A stretch of DNA of 64,000 nucleotides from Dromiciops gliroides (GCF_019393635.1 NC_057861.1:57549532-57613531); one strand, 5' to 3'; positions 1 to 12,269 are shown, counted from the first letter of the stretch. Notes: generated from the letters alone by a model not told the origin. Made by a program: numbers and translations.

Positions 1-372
1 GGGCAGGGCTGAGCCACTGGGGTGAGGGGAAGCCCAACTGCTCCTTTCTCCAGGCTGGGTCAACCCAACCTGCCCCTACAGGACCCACCTCGACTCAGCT
101 CTTACTCAATTATCTGTACCTATTGCAGGATTAGAGTTGGCACAGATCATCCCAAACTGTAGAAAAATCCCCAAACCATTTTCATCTGGAGGCAGGAGGC
201 TGCTGTGAGTCTGCCATTCTGGGTCACAATAGATGAAGACAAGGTGAAGCAACAGCAGATGGTGAAATTGGAGAAGAAAAGGGTTGGGGGGCCCAAGAGG
301 GGGCTTCTGGTCTTTGAAGGGTGGCCCTGTGGTTGAGGGATGAGCCTTGTCCTATTTGGCCTCAGAGGGTGG
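1..372. other. Unique intergenic sequence, no gene seen
   Basis: I see no exon, repeat or RNA gene here. Short open frames exist but match nothing I recognise. Confidence 0.5.
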
Positions 373-1260
373 AACAAAGAGCAATATGTGTGTGTATAAA
401 TATATGTGAAATGGGTATATTTCATACCAGAAAACAATCCCCACTATAAGATATGTTATAAAAGATAGATATTTGGTAGATAAACAGATATAGATCTATA
501 TAGGTATTGATTCATATAGATAGATAGGTATATGCATATACATATATACACATACACACACATATATATATACATATACATGATAAGTGTATATGTAGCT
601 ACTACACTTATATAGCTATCTATATCTATATATAGCTATCTTTAAAATATAATATATAACATACATATCTGCATATCTATATGTTCTACACCTGTATCTA
701 TCTTTTAAATATATAATCTATTATAGCACATATATGTATATAACATATATCTATGTGTATATTTATGCCAGCTATATGTATCTATACCTATCTAGCTTAA
801 AAATATATAATATATTATAACATATATACATATCTACATCTATATATCCATACCTGTATATAGCTATCTTTAAAATATATAATATATTATAACATATATA
901 TGTGTGTGTATATATACCTCCAGCTTTCTTTAAAATATATAGTATATATTATAACACATATACATATATCTATCTCTATATATAATTACACCTGTATCTA
1001 TCTTTAAAATATAGAATATATATTATGACACATATATATCTATATATCTATTTATATAATTATACCTTTATCTATCTTTAAAATATATAACATATATTAT
1101 AACACATATATGCACATATCTATGCATATATACCCATATATCTATATGTATTTATTCCTGTATCTGTCTTTAAAATACTAAATGTACACACACATATATA
1201 TATATACACACACATAAAATAACACACACATGTGTATCCATACATGTGGTATGTGTATAT
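373..1260. repeat. AT-rich tandem array (degenerate minisatellite)
   Basis: A block made almost wholly of TATA/CATA/CTAT runs. The landmark CTTTAAAATATATAA or a close variant recurs near 641, 703, 796, 870, 930, 1003, 1078 and 1170, so spacing is about 61, 73 or 92 bases. This is a higher-order tandem repeat rather than a plain TA microsatellite. The right edge becomes a CA/TA microsatellite. Confidence 0.8.
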
Positions 1261-1361
1261 TTCAGTGGAGATTATTTTCTGGTATGAATTGGACCAGGCA
1301 GCTGCCCAGGGCCCTTGTTCCAACTTCCGAATTCTGTGTTTTTGTGCTACAGAGAAGTGTT

Positions 1362-1480
1362 AAAGCCAGTCGAGGTAGCCCAGTGGTTAGAGGACCCAAA
1401 TTCAAATCCTACCTCAGATACTCATTGGTTGTGTGACCCTGGGCAAGTCACTTAACCTTTGAGGTCCCTTCTAACTCTAA
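1362..1480 (+). repeat. Old tRNA-derived CORE/MIR-type SINE relic
   Basis: It carries the SINE landmarks GTGTGACCCTGGGCAAGTCA and a following 'gaggtcccttctaactctaa' tail, but the 5' part has diverged. Positions 1481-2124 after it show no gene. Confidence 0.6.
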
Positions 1481-2124
1481 AATATGATCCATTTGAGGAT
1501 TTGAGTACTGAGACTCAAGAGGTCAAGTGACTGGTCCATGGCCACACACTGGGTACAGTTGAGAGATCACTGAGCCTGGAGTCAGAAGGAGCTGGGACTC
1601 AGTAAGTGCTTAATAAATGCGGGACCGAGTGACTAATACACACTAGCTAAATGAATAAGGCAAGTCATTTAATCTCTTGACTTTTCCAGGCAACTCTCAG
1701 ATGGTGAGTGACCTCCAGATATGGATCTACATTAATCGAGAGGGTTTTCACACCAAGGAGTTCCTTACTCTGATGAAATCAAAGAGTCTCAAGGGGCGGG
1801 GTGGGGGAGGGGAGGATCTAAATTTTATAATCCTATAAGATGTATTTAAGCTCAAAGTTTAAAAAAAAAAGTTTCATAACATTCCGGGCTATCCAAAAGT
1901 AGAATAGACTGCCTCACAAGGTAGTGAGCTCCCCATCACTGGAGGCCTAAAAGCAAAGGTTGTAAACCACTCCTAGGCAATGTTGTAGAAGGCAATTCCT
2001 ATTCAGGAATGGTTTGGACTAAGGTGTCCCTGAGCCACCATCTAACTCTGAGATCTTGGTATTGAGAGGAGCTCATTGCCTTATAAGGCATCTCAGCTGA
2101 TGAGAAAGGACTTGATCATGTAGT

Positions 2125-2665
2125 TGTGATGATTAAAAATTTGAGAGACATAGTTTCTGGGTAATTTAGTCATTTTATTAATAAGTCCAGCAGGTTATTA
2201 ATAAAAGGATGGTCATTGGGGCCTCTCTCAGACCAAAGACAATCATGGCAGCAGGACTCACAGCCTATATACCCTTGAAGCAGTAGGTGGTTCATCGAAC
2301 AGCAATCCAATCTAATTGGTCAACATAATTTGGAGGTGGGCTATATTAAAATGAAGAGCTATACCAGATCACCCCCAGCCTTGGGCCTTCAATTCAAAGA
2401 ATATATGCCCTTTTCAATGGGTGAACTGAGTGACTCCTCCCTGAATGGAGAGGCCTTCTAATCTAGACAAAAGATCTGTCTCCATTCAAGCTTGTGTAGA
2501 ACACAATGAGCTTCCCCACCCTAGATTCCTTGTAAACTTGGGGTAGGTTCAATCAAAATAAAGAGATTCAGTGCAATCTTATTTCAAGGAGAAACTGGAC
2601 CTCTAAGAGTTAGGACTTTGGAAGAATCTCCCCAAGATATTGGTTATTAATAATCGTTTCTCACA
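2125..2665 (-). mobile_element. Probable solo LTR of an endogenous retrovirus (fossil)
   Basis: The block begins TGTGA and ends TCACA on the + strand, the terminal inverted repeat expected of an LTR. Read on the - strand it has a TATATAGG box near 2270, an AATAAA signal at about 2174-2179 and a short U5-like end, in the right order. The flanking four bases are tagt and tggt, a near but not exact target duplication. No internal retroviral sequence is attached, so it would be a solo LTR. Its family is unknown; the U5 end faintly resembles that of the LTR at 26871-27401. Confidence 0.6.
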
Positions 2666-2824
2666 TGGTTCAATACCAACATATGGATCAGAAGACTGGA
2701 AGTTGGCTCAGGAAGAAGAGCAGCCTTGAGGGGGGACTGCCACTCACCCAATGAATTATCCCATGTCTCTAGGTTCTTGGGGATTCATACAAAATGGCTA
2801 TCTCCCTTGAATCCAAAATCAGGC

Positions 2825-3260
2825 CTATTGAGCACACTAATGTATTGTTGGTGGAACTGTGAATCAGTCCCACCATTCTAGAAAATAATTTAGAATTATA
2901 CTAAAAAAGTCATGATACTGTTTGATCCAGGTAGATCACTACCAAGCATATCCCACAAGAAGGTCAAGAAAACAGAGGGAAATATATACAAAAATAATTA
3001 TAGCAACTCTTGGGAATAACAAAGAACTAGAAGGAAAGTGGGTACCCATTGACTAGAGAAAGTCGGCATGGATGTAAAGGAATATTATTATGAAGTAATT
3101 TGTGCTGCCTATGAAAGATTCAGAGAAACTTGGGAAGACTAGGAATTAATGCGGAGTAAAGAAAGTGGAGCTAGGAAAGCTATTTACAAGACAACCACAA
3201 CAATATAAAGGAAACCAACACTGAAAGACATCAGAACTCTGGTCAAACCATTGACCAATA
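2825..3260 (+). mobile_element. Old LINE-1 3' ORF2/3'UTR fragment
   Basis: The 'ttggtggaactgtgaa' start and the later 'ggaatattattatgaa' phrase align with the end of mammalian L1 ORF2 (region after the reverse transcriptase). Strongly diverged, so an old copy. Confidence 0.65.
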
Positions 3261-3477
3261 GTCCCAGTGCTTGCTCCTCCAAGGTTGCCTGTGTCTGCTT
3301 TATATGTGTCTTGTATAGACTATGTATGTTCCATGTATGGATATACATGTATGTGTACTATGTATGTACTCCCCACCACAAGGGTACACATCCTCTTATT
3401 CAGATATGTATACACAGTTGTACTTGAACATACATACACACACACATACATATACAGTTTCACACTTCTTCATTGTC

Positions 3478-3640
3478 AGGAGAGGTATGGTGGATAGAGA
3501 GTTGGCATTAGAATAAGTAAGGCCCCAGTTCAAATCCTGTCGCTGACATACACTGGCTGTGTGACCTCGGGCAAGTCATTTTATATTTTAATCCTCTAGG
3601 CAATTCTCCAAGACTATAAATTGCAGAAAAGGGACTGACT
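3478..3640 (+). repeat. Old tRNA-derived SINE relic
   Basis: A 'ggtggatagag' head, a 'gttcaaatcctg' B-box and 'ctgtgtgacctcgggcaagt' are recognisable; the rest has decayed. Confidence 0.6.
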
Positions 3641-3700
3641 ACATTGTTAGAGGGAGTTTCTCATCCTGGAGTTCCTTATGCCAATGAAATTACAGGCCCA

Positions 3701-4193
3701 ATGAACTGATGATGAGTGAGATGGGCAGAACCAGAAGAACATCGTACACAGTATCATCAGCATTGTGTGTTGATCAACTGTGATGGACTAGATTCTTCTC
3801 ACCAATGCAATGGTACAGGAGAGTTCCAGGGGACTCATGATGGAAGAGTATCTCCAAATCCAGAAAAAAAAAAAAAGAACTGTGGAATATAGATGCTGAT
3901 TGAACCATACTATTTCTTTTGTTTTTGGTGCTGTTGTTTTATTTCTATTTTGAAGTTTTTCCTCATTGCTCTGATTCTTCTCCTATAACATGACTAATGC
4001 AGAAATATGTTTAATGTTATTATATATATATAAACCTATTTCAGATTACCTGCTGTCTAGGGGAGGGAGGGAGGGAGGGAGGGAGGGAGGGAGAAAAATC
4101 TAAAATTAGAAAGCTTGTATAAACAAATGCTGAGAACTATCTTTACATGTAACTGGAAAAACAATAAAATACTTTTTATCAGGAAAAAAAAAA
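3701..4193 (+). mobile_element. LINE-1 3' end with perfect 15-bp target duplication
   Basis: A 5'-truncated marsupial L1 3' end: the last part of ORF2, a polypurine 'gggagggagg' tract, then AATAAAATACTTTT and an A-rich tail. The flanks repeat gaaattacaggccca exactly (3686-3700 and 4194-4208), so the boundaries are firm and the insertion is fairly recent. Confidence 0.85.
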
Positions 4194-4225
4194 GAAATTA
4201 CAGGCCCAGTCCCCAATCTTGTTAT

Positions 4226-4450
4226 TGTTATTGTTTTATGGTTGTTTTCAATTGTGTCCTGCTCTCCATATCTAGGGTTTTCTTGGCAAAGATACTGGAA
4301 TGGTTTGCCATTTCCTTCTCCAGCTCATTTTACAGATGAGGCAAACAGGGCTAAGTGACTTGCTCAGGGTTACATAGCAAATAATTGTTTGAGGCAGGAT
4401 TTGAACTCCAGTTCCAGGGCTATCCATTGTATCACCTGGCCACCCAGGGT
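4226..4450 (-). repeat. Long-form marsupial tRNA SINE, reverse
   Basis: Reverse copy of the longer SINE version whose body reads 'aaatggcaaaccattccagtatc' on its own strand, followed by the tRNA-like head. About 225 bases with no intact target duplication seen. Confidence 0.7.
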
Positions 4451-4484
4451 AGGAACTGCTTGTTTGCTTGTTTGTTTGTTTGTT

Positions 4485-4542
4485 TGTTTCTTCCTTCCTT
4501 CTTTTCTTCCTTCCTCTCTCCTTTTTTCCCCTCTCCCCTCTC

Positions 4543-4618
<76 letters not shown>

Positions 4619-4620
4619 CA
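4485..4620. repeat. Pyrimidine microsatellite (TTCC)n/(TC)n
   Basis: Runs of tttg, ttcc and then a long pure tc tract. Open frames across it are low-complexity artefacts. Confidence 0.9.
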
Positions 4621-4738
4621 GTACCTACACAGTGCCTTCTTTTTTTAGCCTCTCAAGAGTCTGGTTAAAGCAAATACCTGGGTTTGAGAATTCCCAGCAA
4701 ATTGGCACTTAGGGAAATGATGTAATCATGAGCCTTGC

Positions 4739-5309
4739 TGTTATGCCATGCAGCAAGCTCACAAACAAGGCAAACACACACCTTAAACAGTAATATAAAC
4801 AAGCAGAGCTTTACTCCCAGAGATGCCAGAAACTCCTCCAGTGCAAGGGGGAGGGAGACGTGCTGGGGAAGAAACACACTCAGAGCTGGGATTTGGGTGG
4901 CAAGATCATGGACACTAGCCTAAGCTTGGCTGAGGAGGGGTCATGGGTGCCAGGTGCAGGAGGGGGCATTCCCCATCAGACCCTTGTGTGGTAGAAAGTC
5001 TTCTGGGCCTCTTGTCAGTAGCAGGCTTGGGTGAAGCTCAGGCAGGAGAGGTTCCTTCATCAAGACATGAACTGGTTAACTCCAGGAGGTGACTGACACA
5101 GAATGACTGAAGGCCCCTGCAGCAGCAGGGCTAGATCTCAGCCAGTCAAAAAGCTGCAAGCCTTCTCCACAAGACCCAGTGAACAGCAGCAAAGAACAGC
5201 TCTGGGGTTTGCCTTTGAGATTTTAGGGGCATCGGGACCGCTTGGCCCAAGTGGCTCCATATTGGAGTCCTGTCATATCACGGCATCCAACTCTAATCAA
5301 ACAATAACA
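4739..5309. mobile_element. Possible solo LTR (fossil), weak
   Basis: The block is bounded by TGTTAT and ATAACA, an LTR-like inverted terminal pair about 570 bases apart, and does not look like a SINE or LINE. I see no convincing target duplication, so this stays tentative. Confidence 0.3.
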
Positions 5310-5925
5310 CTATAAAGCTTAGAAGTATCACAGCACCCGACGCACAGTAGGTGCTTAATAAATACTTGCTTGCTTTGATTAATTTGATTGATTAATGATG
5401 GAGCATGCCTCCTGACTTTTGGCAGTGAGGTCTTGGATTCTAGGTCTTGGTTGTGCCTATTTATTATGAGAAGGATAGACCGACAGACAACAGACAGACA
5501 AAGACAGAGAGACAGAGAGAAAGCAAGAGACAAAGAGATAGAGATCTATTAGGAGACAGGGGGAAGTCATTGGGAAGAGACAAGGAATGTAAACATGGAA
5601 AAGAACATCAACAAAACATGTAAAAAGCAAAGAAAAATAAATCAATTCAGCCCTTCATACCTGAAGTGATTCATTCAGGCAGGCCTTGGGTTTAGACCTG
5701 TGGCTGCCTTTAACACATGGGCAGAGAGAGGAATGGGATGGGGCCCCAAAGCCTCTTGTCATCTGTTCCTTGCTCCAAGCGGAACTAGGTTTCCTGCTCT
5801 CTTTCTCCCCATTAGCCAAGAGTGGACAGGAAGATGACCTTCCTTCCCAACCCTCATGGGACTTTGTCACTGGTGTGGTAGTGAGAAGCAGTTCTCTTTA
5901 TTTTTGAGCCGAAAGAGGCAAGCTC
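5310..5925. other. Intergenic sequence, no gene seen
   Basis: Holds a MIR-like 'ggtgcttaataaatacttg' tail near 5349 and a short gaca/gaga-rich run near 5480-5545. No exon recognised. Confidence 0.45.
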
Positions 5926-5929
5926 TCTG

Positions 5930-6540
5930 TGCCTCCCAGCTCTGACATTCCATGTTCAAAAGACCCTCCCAGCTCGTACATTCCCTGTTCCAAGGTTCCT
6001 CCCAGCTCTGACATTCCACGTCCTTCTTAAATTTTCTTGTCATTTTTTTTTTTTTTGCAACATGGCTAAGAAGGAAATGTTTTACAGGACTTCATATATA
6101 TATGATGGGTATCCCATTTCTTGCCTTCTCAGTGGGTAGGGGAGAGGGTTGAGGGAAGGAGAGAATTTGTAACTGAGTAAAAATTAAAAATTAAAAAAAT
6201 AATTGGACTGATTCACAGCTCCATCAACAATGCAAGAAATGTGCCTAATTTTCCTCAGCCCCTCCAATATTAACTATTCCTGTCTTTTGTAATTGGCAAA
6301 GGCCAGTTTGCTGGGTGTGGACATTCTTTGTTCTATATCTCCCAAATCTGACATTCTGGGTTCTAAAGGTCCTTCCCAGACTCCGATGTTCTGTACTTTA
6401 TGAGCTCTCACAACTCTGCCATCTTATGGCCCATCGGGGTCCTACAGTTTGTGTCCTGGTCTAAACTGCCTTCCAACTATGACATTCTTCATTCTTAGGG
6501 CCCTCCCAGTATTGCCATTCTGGTCTTAAGGGTATGCTCC
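5930..6540 (+). repeat. Clusters of SINE-tail-like minisatellite units
   Basis: Repeated phrases of the form 'ctctgacattctgtgttctaagg' with decay, mainly at 5930-6020 and 6330-6530. The unit resembles the 3' tail of MIR/CORE-type SINEs. A poly-T run and an A-rich L1-like tail interrupt the two clusters (6030-6220). Confidence 0.6.
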
Positions 6541-6631
6541 CTTCAGAATTTGGTGAATTTTCAGGATGTAAAAGAAACAATGAGATGTAAGGTTGTGTCC
6601 CGATCTGATCACATTTTCTTTCTTTCTTTTT

Positions 6632-7160
6632 TTTTTGAATAGAATTTTATTTTCCAAAATGTATGTAAAAACAAAATTTTAACATCAATTTTTAAAAAAC
6701 TTTGTGTTCCAATTTCTCTTCCCCCTCCATTCCCACCCCCCAACCACAAGAACTCAAGCAATTCAAAATAAGTTATACATGAGTTGTCATGGAAAAATTC
6801 CCATATTAGCTAGTTGTGAGAGAAAACAGACAAAAAAACCAAAACTTCAGATTAAGGAATTGTCAAAGAGGAAAAGAAAAAAAAAATTTTAAATGTGTTT
6901 CCATCTGTTTTCAGATATTATCAGTTCTTTCTCTGCAGATGGGCTGCAATCTTCATAAGTCCTTCAGGGTTATATTGGATCATTGCCTTGCTGAAAATAA
7001 CCACATGCTTCCCAGCAGATCATCCTCCACTATTGCTGTTATTTTGTATACAGTACATTTCACTCTGCTTCAGTTCATGTAGGTCTTTCCAGGTTTTTCT
7101 GATAGTATCCTGTTCACCATAACCTGTATATAGTACCTTAAGTTTGACAGAGAGTTTTCT
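6632..7160 (-). mobile_element. LINE-1 3' end, reverse
   Basis: Starts with T-rich 'gaattttattttccaaaatgta', the complement of an L1 tail, and runs into the complement of the ORF2 end near 7020-7120. The pyrimidine-rich stretch that follows (7160-8400) is probably an older LINE in the same orientation, but I cannot name it. Confidence 0.7.
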
Positions 7161-8560
7161 TCATAAAAGCCCAGAAAAGTAGATACCATACTTTTTGCCA
7201 TTATAATCAATCATCATAACTATTTCCCTCCATCCCACTCCCTTCCCATGACATTTACTCTATCTTCTTTTTACCTATTCCTCCTCAGAGGTGCTTTACT
7301 TCTGACTATCCTCTCCCTCACTCTGCACTTCCTTTTTTCACCCTTCCTTCCTTATCCTCTTCCCCTCCTATTTTCCTGCAGGGTTAAATAGATTACTCCT
7401 CCCAATTGGGTATGAAATCTATTCCCTTCATGAGCCCGCTCCAATGTGATCTAAACTTTTCTTCCTCTCTCCTCAACCCTCCCTAAGAGATCAAGCAATT
7501 CAATATGTCATACTGGTGCAGTAATGCAGAACATCTTCATCTTCCTTGAAAGTGTTTTGCTTTTTACTGCTCTCTCCCCCAATCTGCCCTTTCCTCCTTC
7601 CCTTCTCCCCCGCCCTTTTCTCCCTCCCCTCCCTCAGGGCAAAAATATATTACTATACCTAATTGAGTATGTATGTTAGTGCTTCTTTGAGCCAATTCTG
7701 ATATTAAGGTTCACTCACTCCCCAACTCCTTCCCCCTCTTCTACTCTCCTCCATAAGCTTTTTTTCTTGTTTCCTTCATGTGAACTACCTCTCCCCAGAC
7801 CATCTCTCCCCTTCTCCCTCCCCCAGTTTATTCCTCCTACACCTCAACCCTATTTTAATGATGTCATCATGGATTAATTAAGTGGCACAGTGGACAAAGC
7901 ACCAGCCCTGGACCCAGGAGGTCCCAAGCCCAAATCCAGCCCCAGACATAAGACACCCCACCCTGTCTGCCCCACAAAGAGCAAAACATAAATGCTCTAC
8001 AGATATCATCCCTTCATATTCAGTACAGACCTGTGTCTTCTCTGAGTTTCTTACTGAGATAGTTCTTATGATTTTGAAGTATTATCTTCCAATGTAGGAA
8101 TGTAAACAGTTTGATCTTTTAATATCCCTCATGAAGTCTTTTTCCTGTTTACCTTTTTATGCTTCTCCAGAGTCTTGTATTTGAAAGGCAAATTTTCTAT
8201 CCAGTTCAGGTCTTTTCATCACAAATGCTTGAAAGACCTCTTTCTCATTGAAATCCCATTTTTGCCTCTGAAAGATTATACTCAGTTTTGCTGGGTATGT
8301 GATTTTTGGCTGTAGTCCCAATTCCTTTGCGCTCTGGCACATTTTCATTTTGTCAAAGATGAGACCCTTTCAGAGTCCATTGTGTCATTTTGTTCCTTGT
8401 AAAGAATAGAAAGCTCTGAATAGTATCATTTTTATTGTGTGCTCTGAGTGAATCTTTTGCACATAAGACCAGGGAAGCAGTTAATGAATTTACCCTGGCA
8501 CACAGATTGCCCAGTATCTTTTTCCTACCAACTCATTTGCTTGGACCAAGTGGAAAGATT
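7160..8560. other. Unclassified old repeat-like sequence with one SINE relic
   Basis: Pyrimidine-rich sequence without exon signals. A diverged + strand tRNA SINE lies at about 7876-7990 ('aagtggcacagtggacaaag'). The stretch 8180-8420 looks like reverse LINE sequence. Confidence 0.4.
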
Positions 8561-8582
8561 TAAAGTTTGTTTGTTATTTTTA

Positions 8583-9178
8583 AGAAATGGCGATTATTCC
8601 CATAAATTGAGGAATGGATAAACAAGTTGTGGTATATGAATGTAATGGAATACTGTTGTGATGTGAGAAATGATGAGCAGGCAGATTTCAGAGAAACCTG
8701 GAAGGACTTACATGAACTGATGCTGAGTGAGATGAGCAGAACCAGGAGAACACTGTACACAGTATCAACAACATTGTGTGTTGATCAACTGTGATAGACT
8801 TGACTCTTCTCAGCAATACAATGATCCAAGATAGTTCCAAAGGACTCATGATGGAAAATACTCTCCAAATCCAGAAAAAAAGAACCATGGAATCTAGATG
8901 CAGATTGAACCATACTATTTCTATTTTTTTTTTCTTTTTTGAGGTTTTTCCTTTTTGCTCTGATTCTTCTTTCACAGCATGACTAATGCAGAAACATATT
9001 TAATGTGATTGTACATATCCTAACCTATAACAGATTGCTTGCTGTCTTGGGGAGGGGGGAGGGAAGGGAGGGAGGGAGAAAAATTTGAAACTAGAAATCT
9101 TATAAAAACAAATGTTGAAAACTATCTCTACATGTAACTGGAAAATAATAAAATACTTTTATGAAAAAAAAAGAAAAA
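8583..9178 (+). mobile_element. LINE-1 3' end
   Basis: 5'-truncated L1: end of ORF2, 3'UTR with a 'gggaggggggagggaaggga' purine tract, AATAAAATACTTTT and an A tail at 9155-9178. The motif aagaaatg flanks both sides, a short probable target duplication. Confidence 0.8.
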
Positions 9179-9559
9179 AGAAATGATGACTATTGCACAA
9201 ATAGCTTTTGCCTGGTATTGGCTTACCTACCTGGCACAGATCTGGGAAATATATGTTATGCTGGCTAGTTACCATAAGTTAGGATAAGGTCTCTCACCAA
9301 GGTGGTCCAGCCTTGTGCCTGGAAGAGTAATGAAAAAGAAAGGATGAAAATGCATTCTTTTCCACTATCTTCCTGGAAGCAGAACTCTAGAGGAAGGCTT
9401 CTGCCACTCCTAGGACAAGGATCCTTGCTCTTTCTGAAAGAGAATAGCAGTACCCCAGCTGAGAATTGATAGCTGCCCCAGTTCAAGTGAGTCTAGGCAG
9501 AAGATAGACTTAAAGAGTAGGCACCCAACTCCCATGGAGACCATGGGAGCCTCCCTTTA

Positions 9560-9699
9560 CTTTTTTTTTTTTTTAGGCAATGGGGTTAAGTGACTTGCCC
9601 AGGGTCACACATCTAGTAAGCTTCTGAGAATGAATTTGAATTTAGGTCCCCCTGACTCCAGGGCCAGTGCTCTATCCACTGCGCCACCTAGCTGCCTCT
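9560..9699 (-). repeat. WSINE1-like tRNA SINE, reverse
   Basis: Reverse copy beginning with a poly-T run and ending 'gcgccacctagctgcc', the complement of the tRNA-like head. The family is about 150 bases with a Pol III A box, a GTTCAAATC B box and an A-rich tail. Confidence 0.85.
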
Positions 9700-9949
9700 T
9701 GGGGCATTCTTTATCAATAAAGGATGCTGCTAGAACTTATTTGTACCTATAGATGGCAATGCTGAGACCACCTTCTCTCCAACTATAAACCCCAAGAAGT
9801 AATTTTGTGTCTCCTTTCTGACCCTGGGCTCAAAGATAACAAGAGAGATACAGATTTCATTTGTTACAAGGCTCCAAAGCAGGGAGAGAATAATGGCAAA
9901 CACATGAGTGAATGAGTAACTCTGCTTACCACCCCACCCCATCGTGGTC

Positions 9950-10080
9950 AATCCTTCCCAACTCTGACGTTCTATGTTTTAAGGTTCTTTCCCAATCTGA
10001 AATTCTGTGTTTCATGTTCAGATTTGCTTTCCAACTCCAACAGTCTATATTTCATTCTCTAAGTGCCTTCTATCTCTGAT
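9950..10080 (+). repeat. SINE-tail-like minisatellite units
   Basis: Several decayed 'caactctgacgttctatgtt' units in tandem. Confidence 0.5.
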
Positions 10081-10082
10081 TT

Positions 10083-10286
10083 TCTTTTTCTTTTTAAAAA
10101 ATAGTATTTTATTTTTTCCAATTATATGTCAAGACAATTTAATATTCTTTTTTGTTTGTTTTGGGGGGTTTCGGGGGAGGCAATCAGGGTTAAGTGACTT
10201 GCCCAGGGTCACACAGCTAGTAAGTGTCTATGGCTTCAACATTCATTTTTTTTTTTAATTTTGAGTTCCAAATTTTTCTCCCTAAT
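10083..10286 (-). mobile_element. LINE-1 3'UTR fragment, reverse, split by a SINE
   Basis: The complement of an L1 3' end ('tattttattttttccaatta') is interrupted at 10146-10229 by a reverse SINE fragment and resumes as 'ttgagttccaaatttttctc'. Confidence 0.65.
10146..10229 (-). repeat. tRNA SINE fragment, reverse
   Basis: Only the 3' half is present: 'gttaagtgacttgcccaggg' through 'gctagtaagtgtc'. Confidence 0.7.
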
Positions 10287-11055
10287 GCACTCACTGCTGG
10301 TGGAGCTGTGAACTGATCCAATCATTCTGGAGAGCAATTTGGAACCATACCCAAAAGGCTTTAAAACTGTGCATATCCTTTGACCCAGCAATATCACTAT
10401 TAGGTCTTTATCCCAAAGAGATCATAAAAAAGGGGAAAGGACCTACATATACAAAAATATTTATAGCTGCCCTTTTTGTGGTGGCAAGGAATTGGAAATT
10501 GAGGGGGATGCCCATCAATTGGGGAATGGCTAAACAAGTTGTGGTTTATGAATTAATGGAATATTATCGTGCTGTAAGAAATGATGAGCAGGCAGATTTC
10601 AGAAAAACCTGGAAAGACTTACATGAATTGATGCTGAGTGAAATGAGTACAACCAGGAGAACACTGTACACAGTATCAACAGCACTGCATGATGATCAAC
10701 TGTGATAGACTTAGCTCTTCCCATCAATACAATGATCCAAGATAATTCCAAAGAACTCATCCAGAAAAAAAGAACTGTGGATGATTGAACCATATTGTTT
10801 CTACTTTTTTTTTCTTTTTTGAGGTTTCCCCCTTTTGTTCTGATTCTTCTTTCACAGCATGATTAATGCAGAAATACATTTAATGTAATTATACATATAT
10901 AACCTATATCAGATTGCTTGCTGTCTTGGGGAGGGGGGAAGGAAGGGAGGAAGAGAGAAAATTTTGGAACTAGACGTCTTATAAAAACAAATGTTGAAAA
11001 CTATCTCTACATGTAACTGTAGGATAATAAAATACTTTTATGATTTAAAAAAAAG
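10287..11055 (+). mobile_element. LINE-1 3' end (about 770 bp)
   Basis: The longest L1 piece here. It begins in late ORF2 ('ctgctggtggagctgtgaac'), includes the conserved 'tttgacccagcaatatcact' segment, and ends in AATAAAATACTTTT plus an A-rich tail. It abuts a second L1 copy. Confidence 0.85.
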
Positions 11056-11725
11056 AAATGATAAGCAGATGGATTTCAGAAAAACCTAGAAAGACTTACA
11101 TGAATTGATGCTGAGTGAAATGAGCAGAACCAGGGGGCAGCTAGGTGGTGCAGTGGATAAAGCACCGGCCCTGGATTCAGGAGCTCCTGAGTTCAAATCC
11201 AGCCTCAGACACTTGACACTTACTAGCTGTGTGACCCTGGGCAAGTCACTTGACCCCCATTGCTCCACAAAAAAAAAAAAAAGAAAGAAAAGAAAAAAAG
11301 AAATGAGCAGAACCAAAAGAACATTGTACACAGTATCGACAACACTGTGGGATGATCAACTGTGATAGACTTAACTCTTCTCAGAAATGCAATGATCCGA
11401 GACAATGTCAAAAGACCTAAGGTGAAAAATGCTCTCCACATTCAGAAAAAAGATCTGTGGGATCTGAATGCAGATAGAGGCATACTATTTTCACTTTTGT
11501 TGTTACTTTTTTGTTATTGTTCTTGTTTATTCTTTCTTGCATTTTTCCCTTTTGTTCTGATTCTTCTCTTAAAACATGACTAATGTGGAAATATGTTTAA
11601 CATGATTGTAATGTATAACCTATATCAAATTGCTTGCTGTCCTTGGGAGAGGGTGGGAGAAAAATCTAGAACTCAAAAAAATTCTTTACATGTAATTAGA
11701 AAAATAATTAATATAAATGAATTAA
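11056..11725 (+). mobile_element. Second LINE-1 3' end, split by a SINE
   Basis: Same L1 region as its neighbour but more diverged. A SINE at 11132-11300 sits inside it, flanked by the duplicated target aaatgagcagaacca. Confidence 0.8.
11132..11300 (+). repeat. WSINE1-like tRNA SINE inside LINE-1
   Basis: Full-length copy with A-rich tail and the 15-base target duplication aaatgagcagaacca on both sides. Confidence 0.9.
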
Positions 11726-11734
11726 AACAAAACA

Positions 11735-12255
11735 AAAATTTCCCCCTACCTACCTTCCTCCCCTTCCCTCTTGCTAAGATGGTAAGCAATTTGATATAGA
11801 TTATATATGTGCAATCATGTAAAAGACATTTCCATATTAGTCATGTTGTGAAAGAAGAACAGACAAAAGGGAAAAAAAACCACAAAAAATAAAGAAAGTG
11901 AAAATAGTATGCTTTGATCTGCATTCAGACTCCATAGTTCTTTTTTTATTTTTAAGTGAGGTAATTGGGGTTAAGTGACTTGCCCAGGGTCACACAGCTA
12001 GTAAGTGTCAAGTGTCTGGGGTTAGATTTGAACTCAGGTCCTCCTGAATCCAGGGCTGTTGCTCTATCCACTGTGCCACCTAGCTGCCCTCCATAGTTCT
12101 TTTTCTGGATATGGAGAACGTTTTCCATTATGAGTCCTTTGGATTATTGTATTTCTGAGAAGAACTATGTCAATCATAGTTGATTATCCTACAATGTTGC
12201 TGTTACCGTGTACAATGTTCTCCTGGTTCTGCTCACTTCACCCTACTACTACAGT
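11735..12255 (-). mobile_element. LINE-1 3' end, reverse, split by a SINE
   Basis: Complement of L1 3'UTR and late ORF2, with the phrase 'catttccatattagtcatgt'. A reverse SINE interrupts it at 11942-12090 with ccatagttctttt duplicated on each side. Confidence 0.8.
11942..12090 (-). repeat. WSINE1-like tRNA SINE inside LINE-1, reverse
   Basis: Complete reverse copy, with target duplication ccatagttctttt. Confidence 0.9.
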
Positions 12256-12269
12256 TTCTTGTACTCTGT

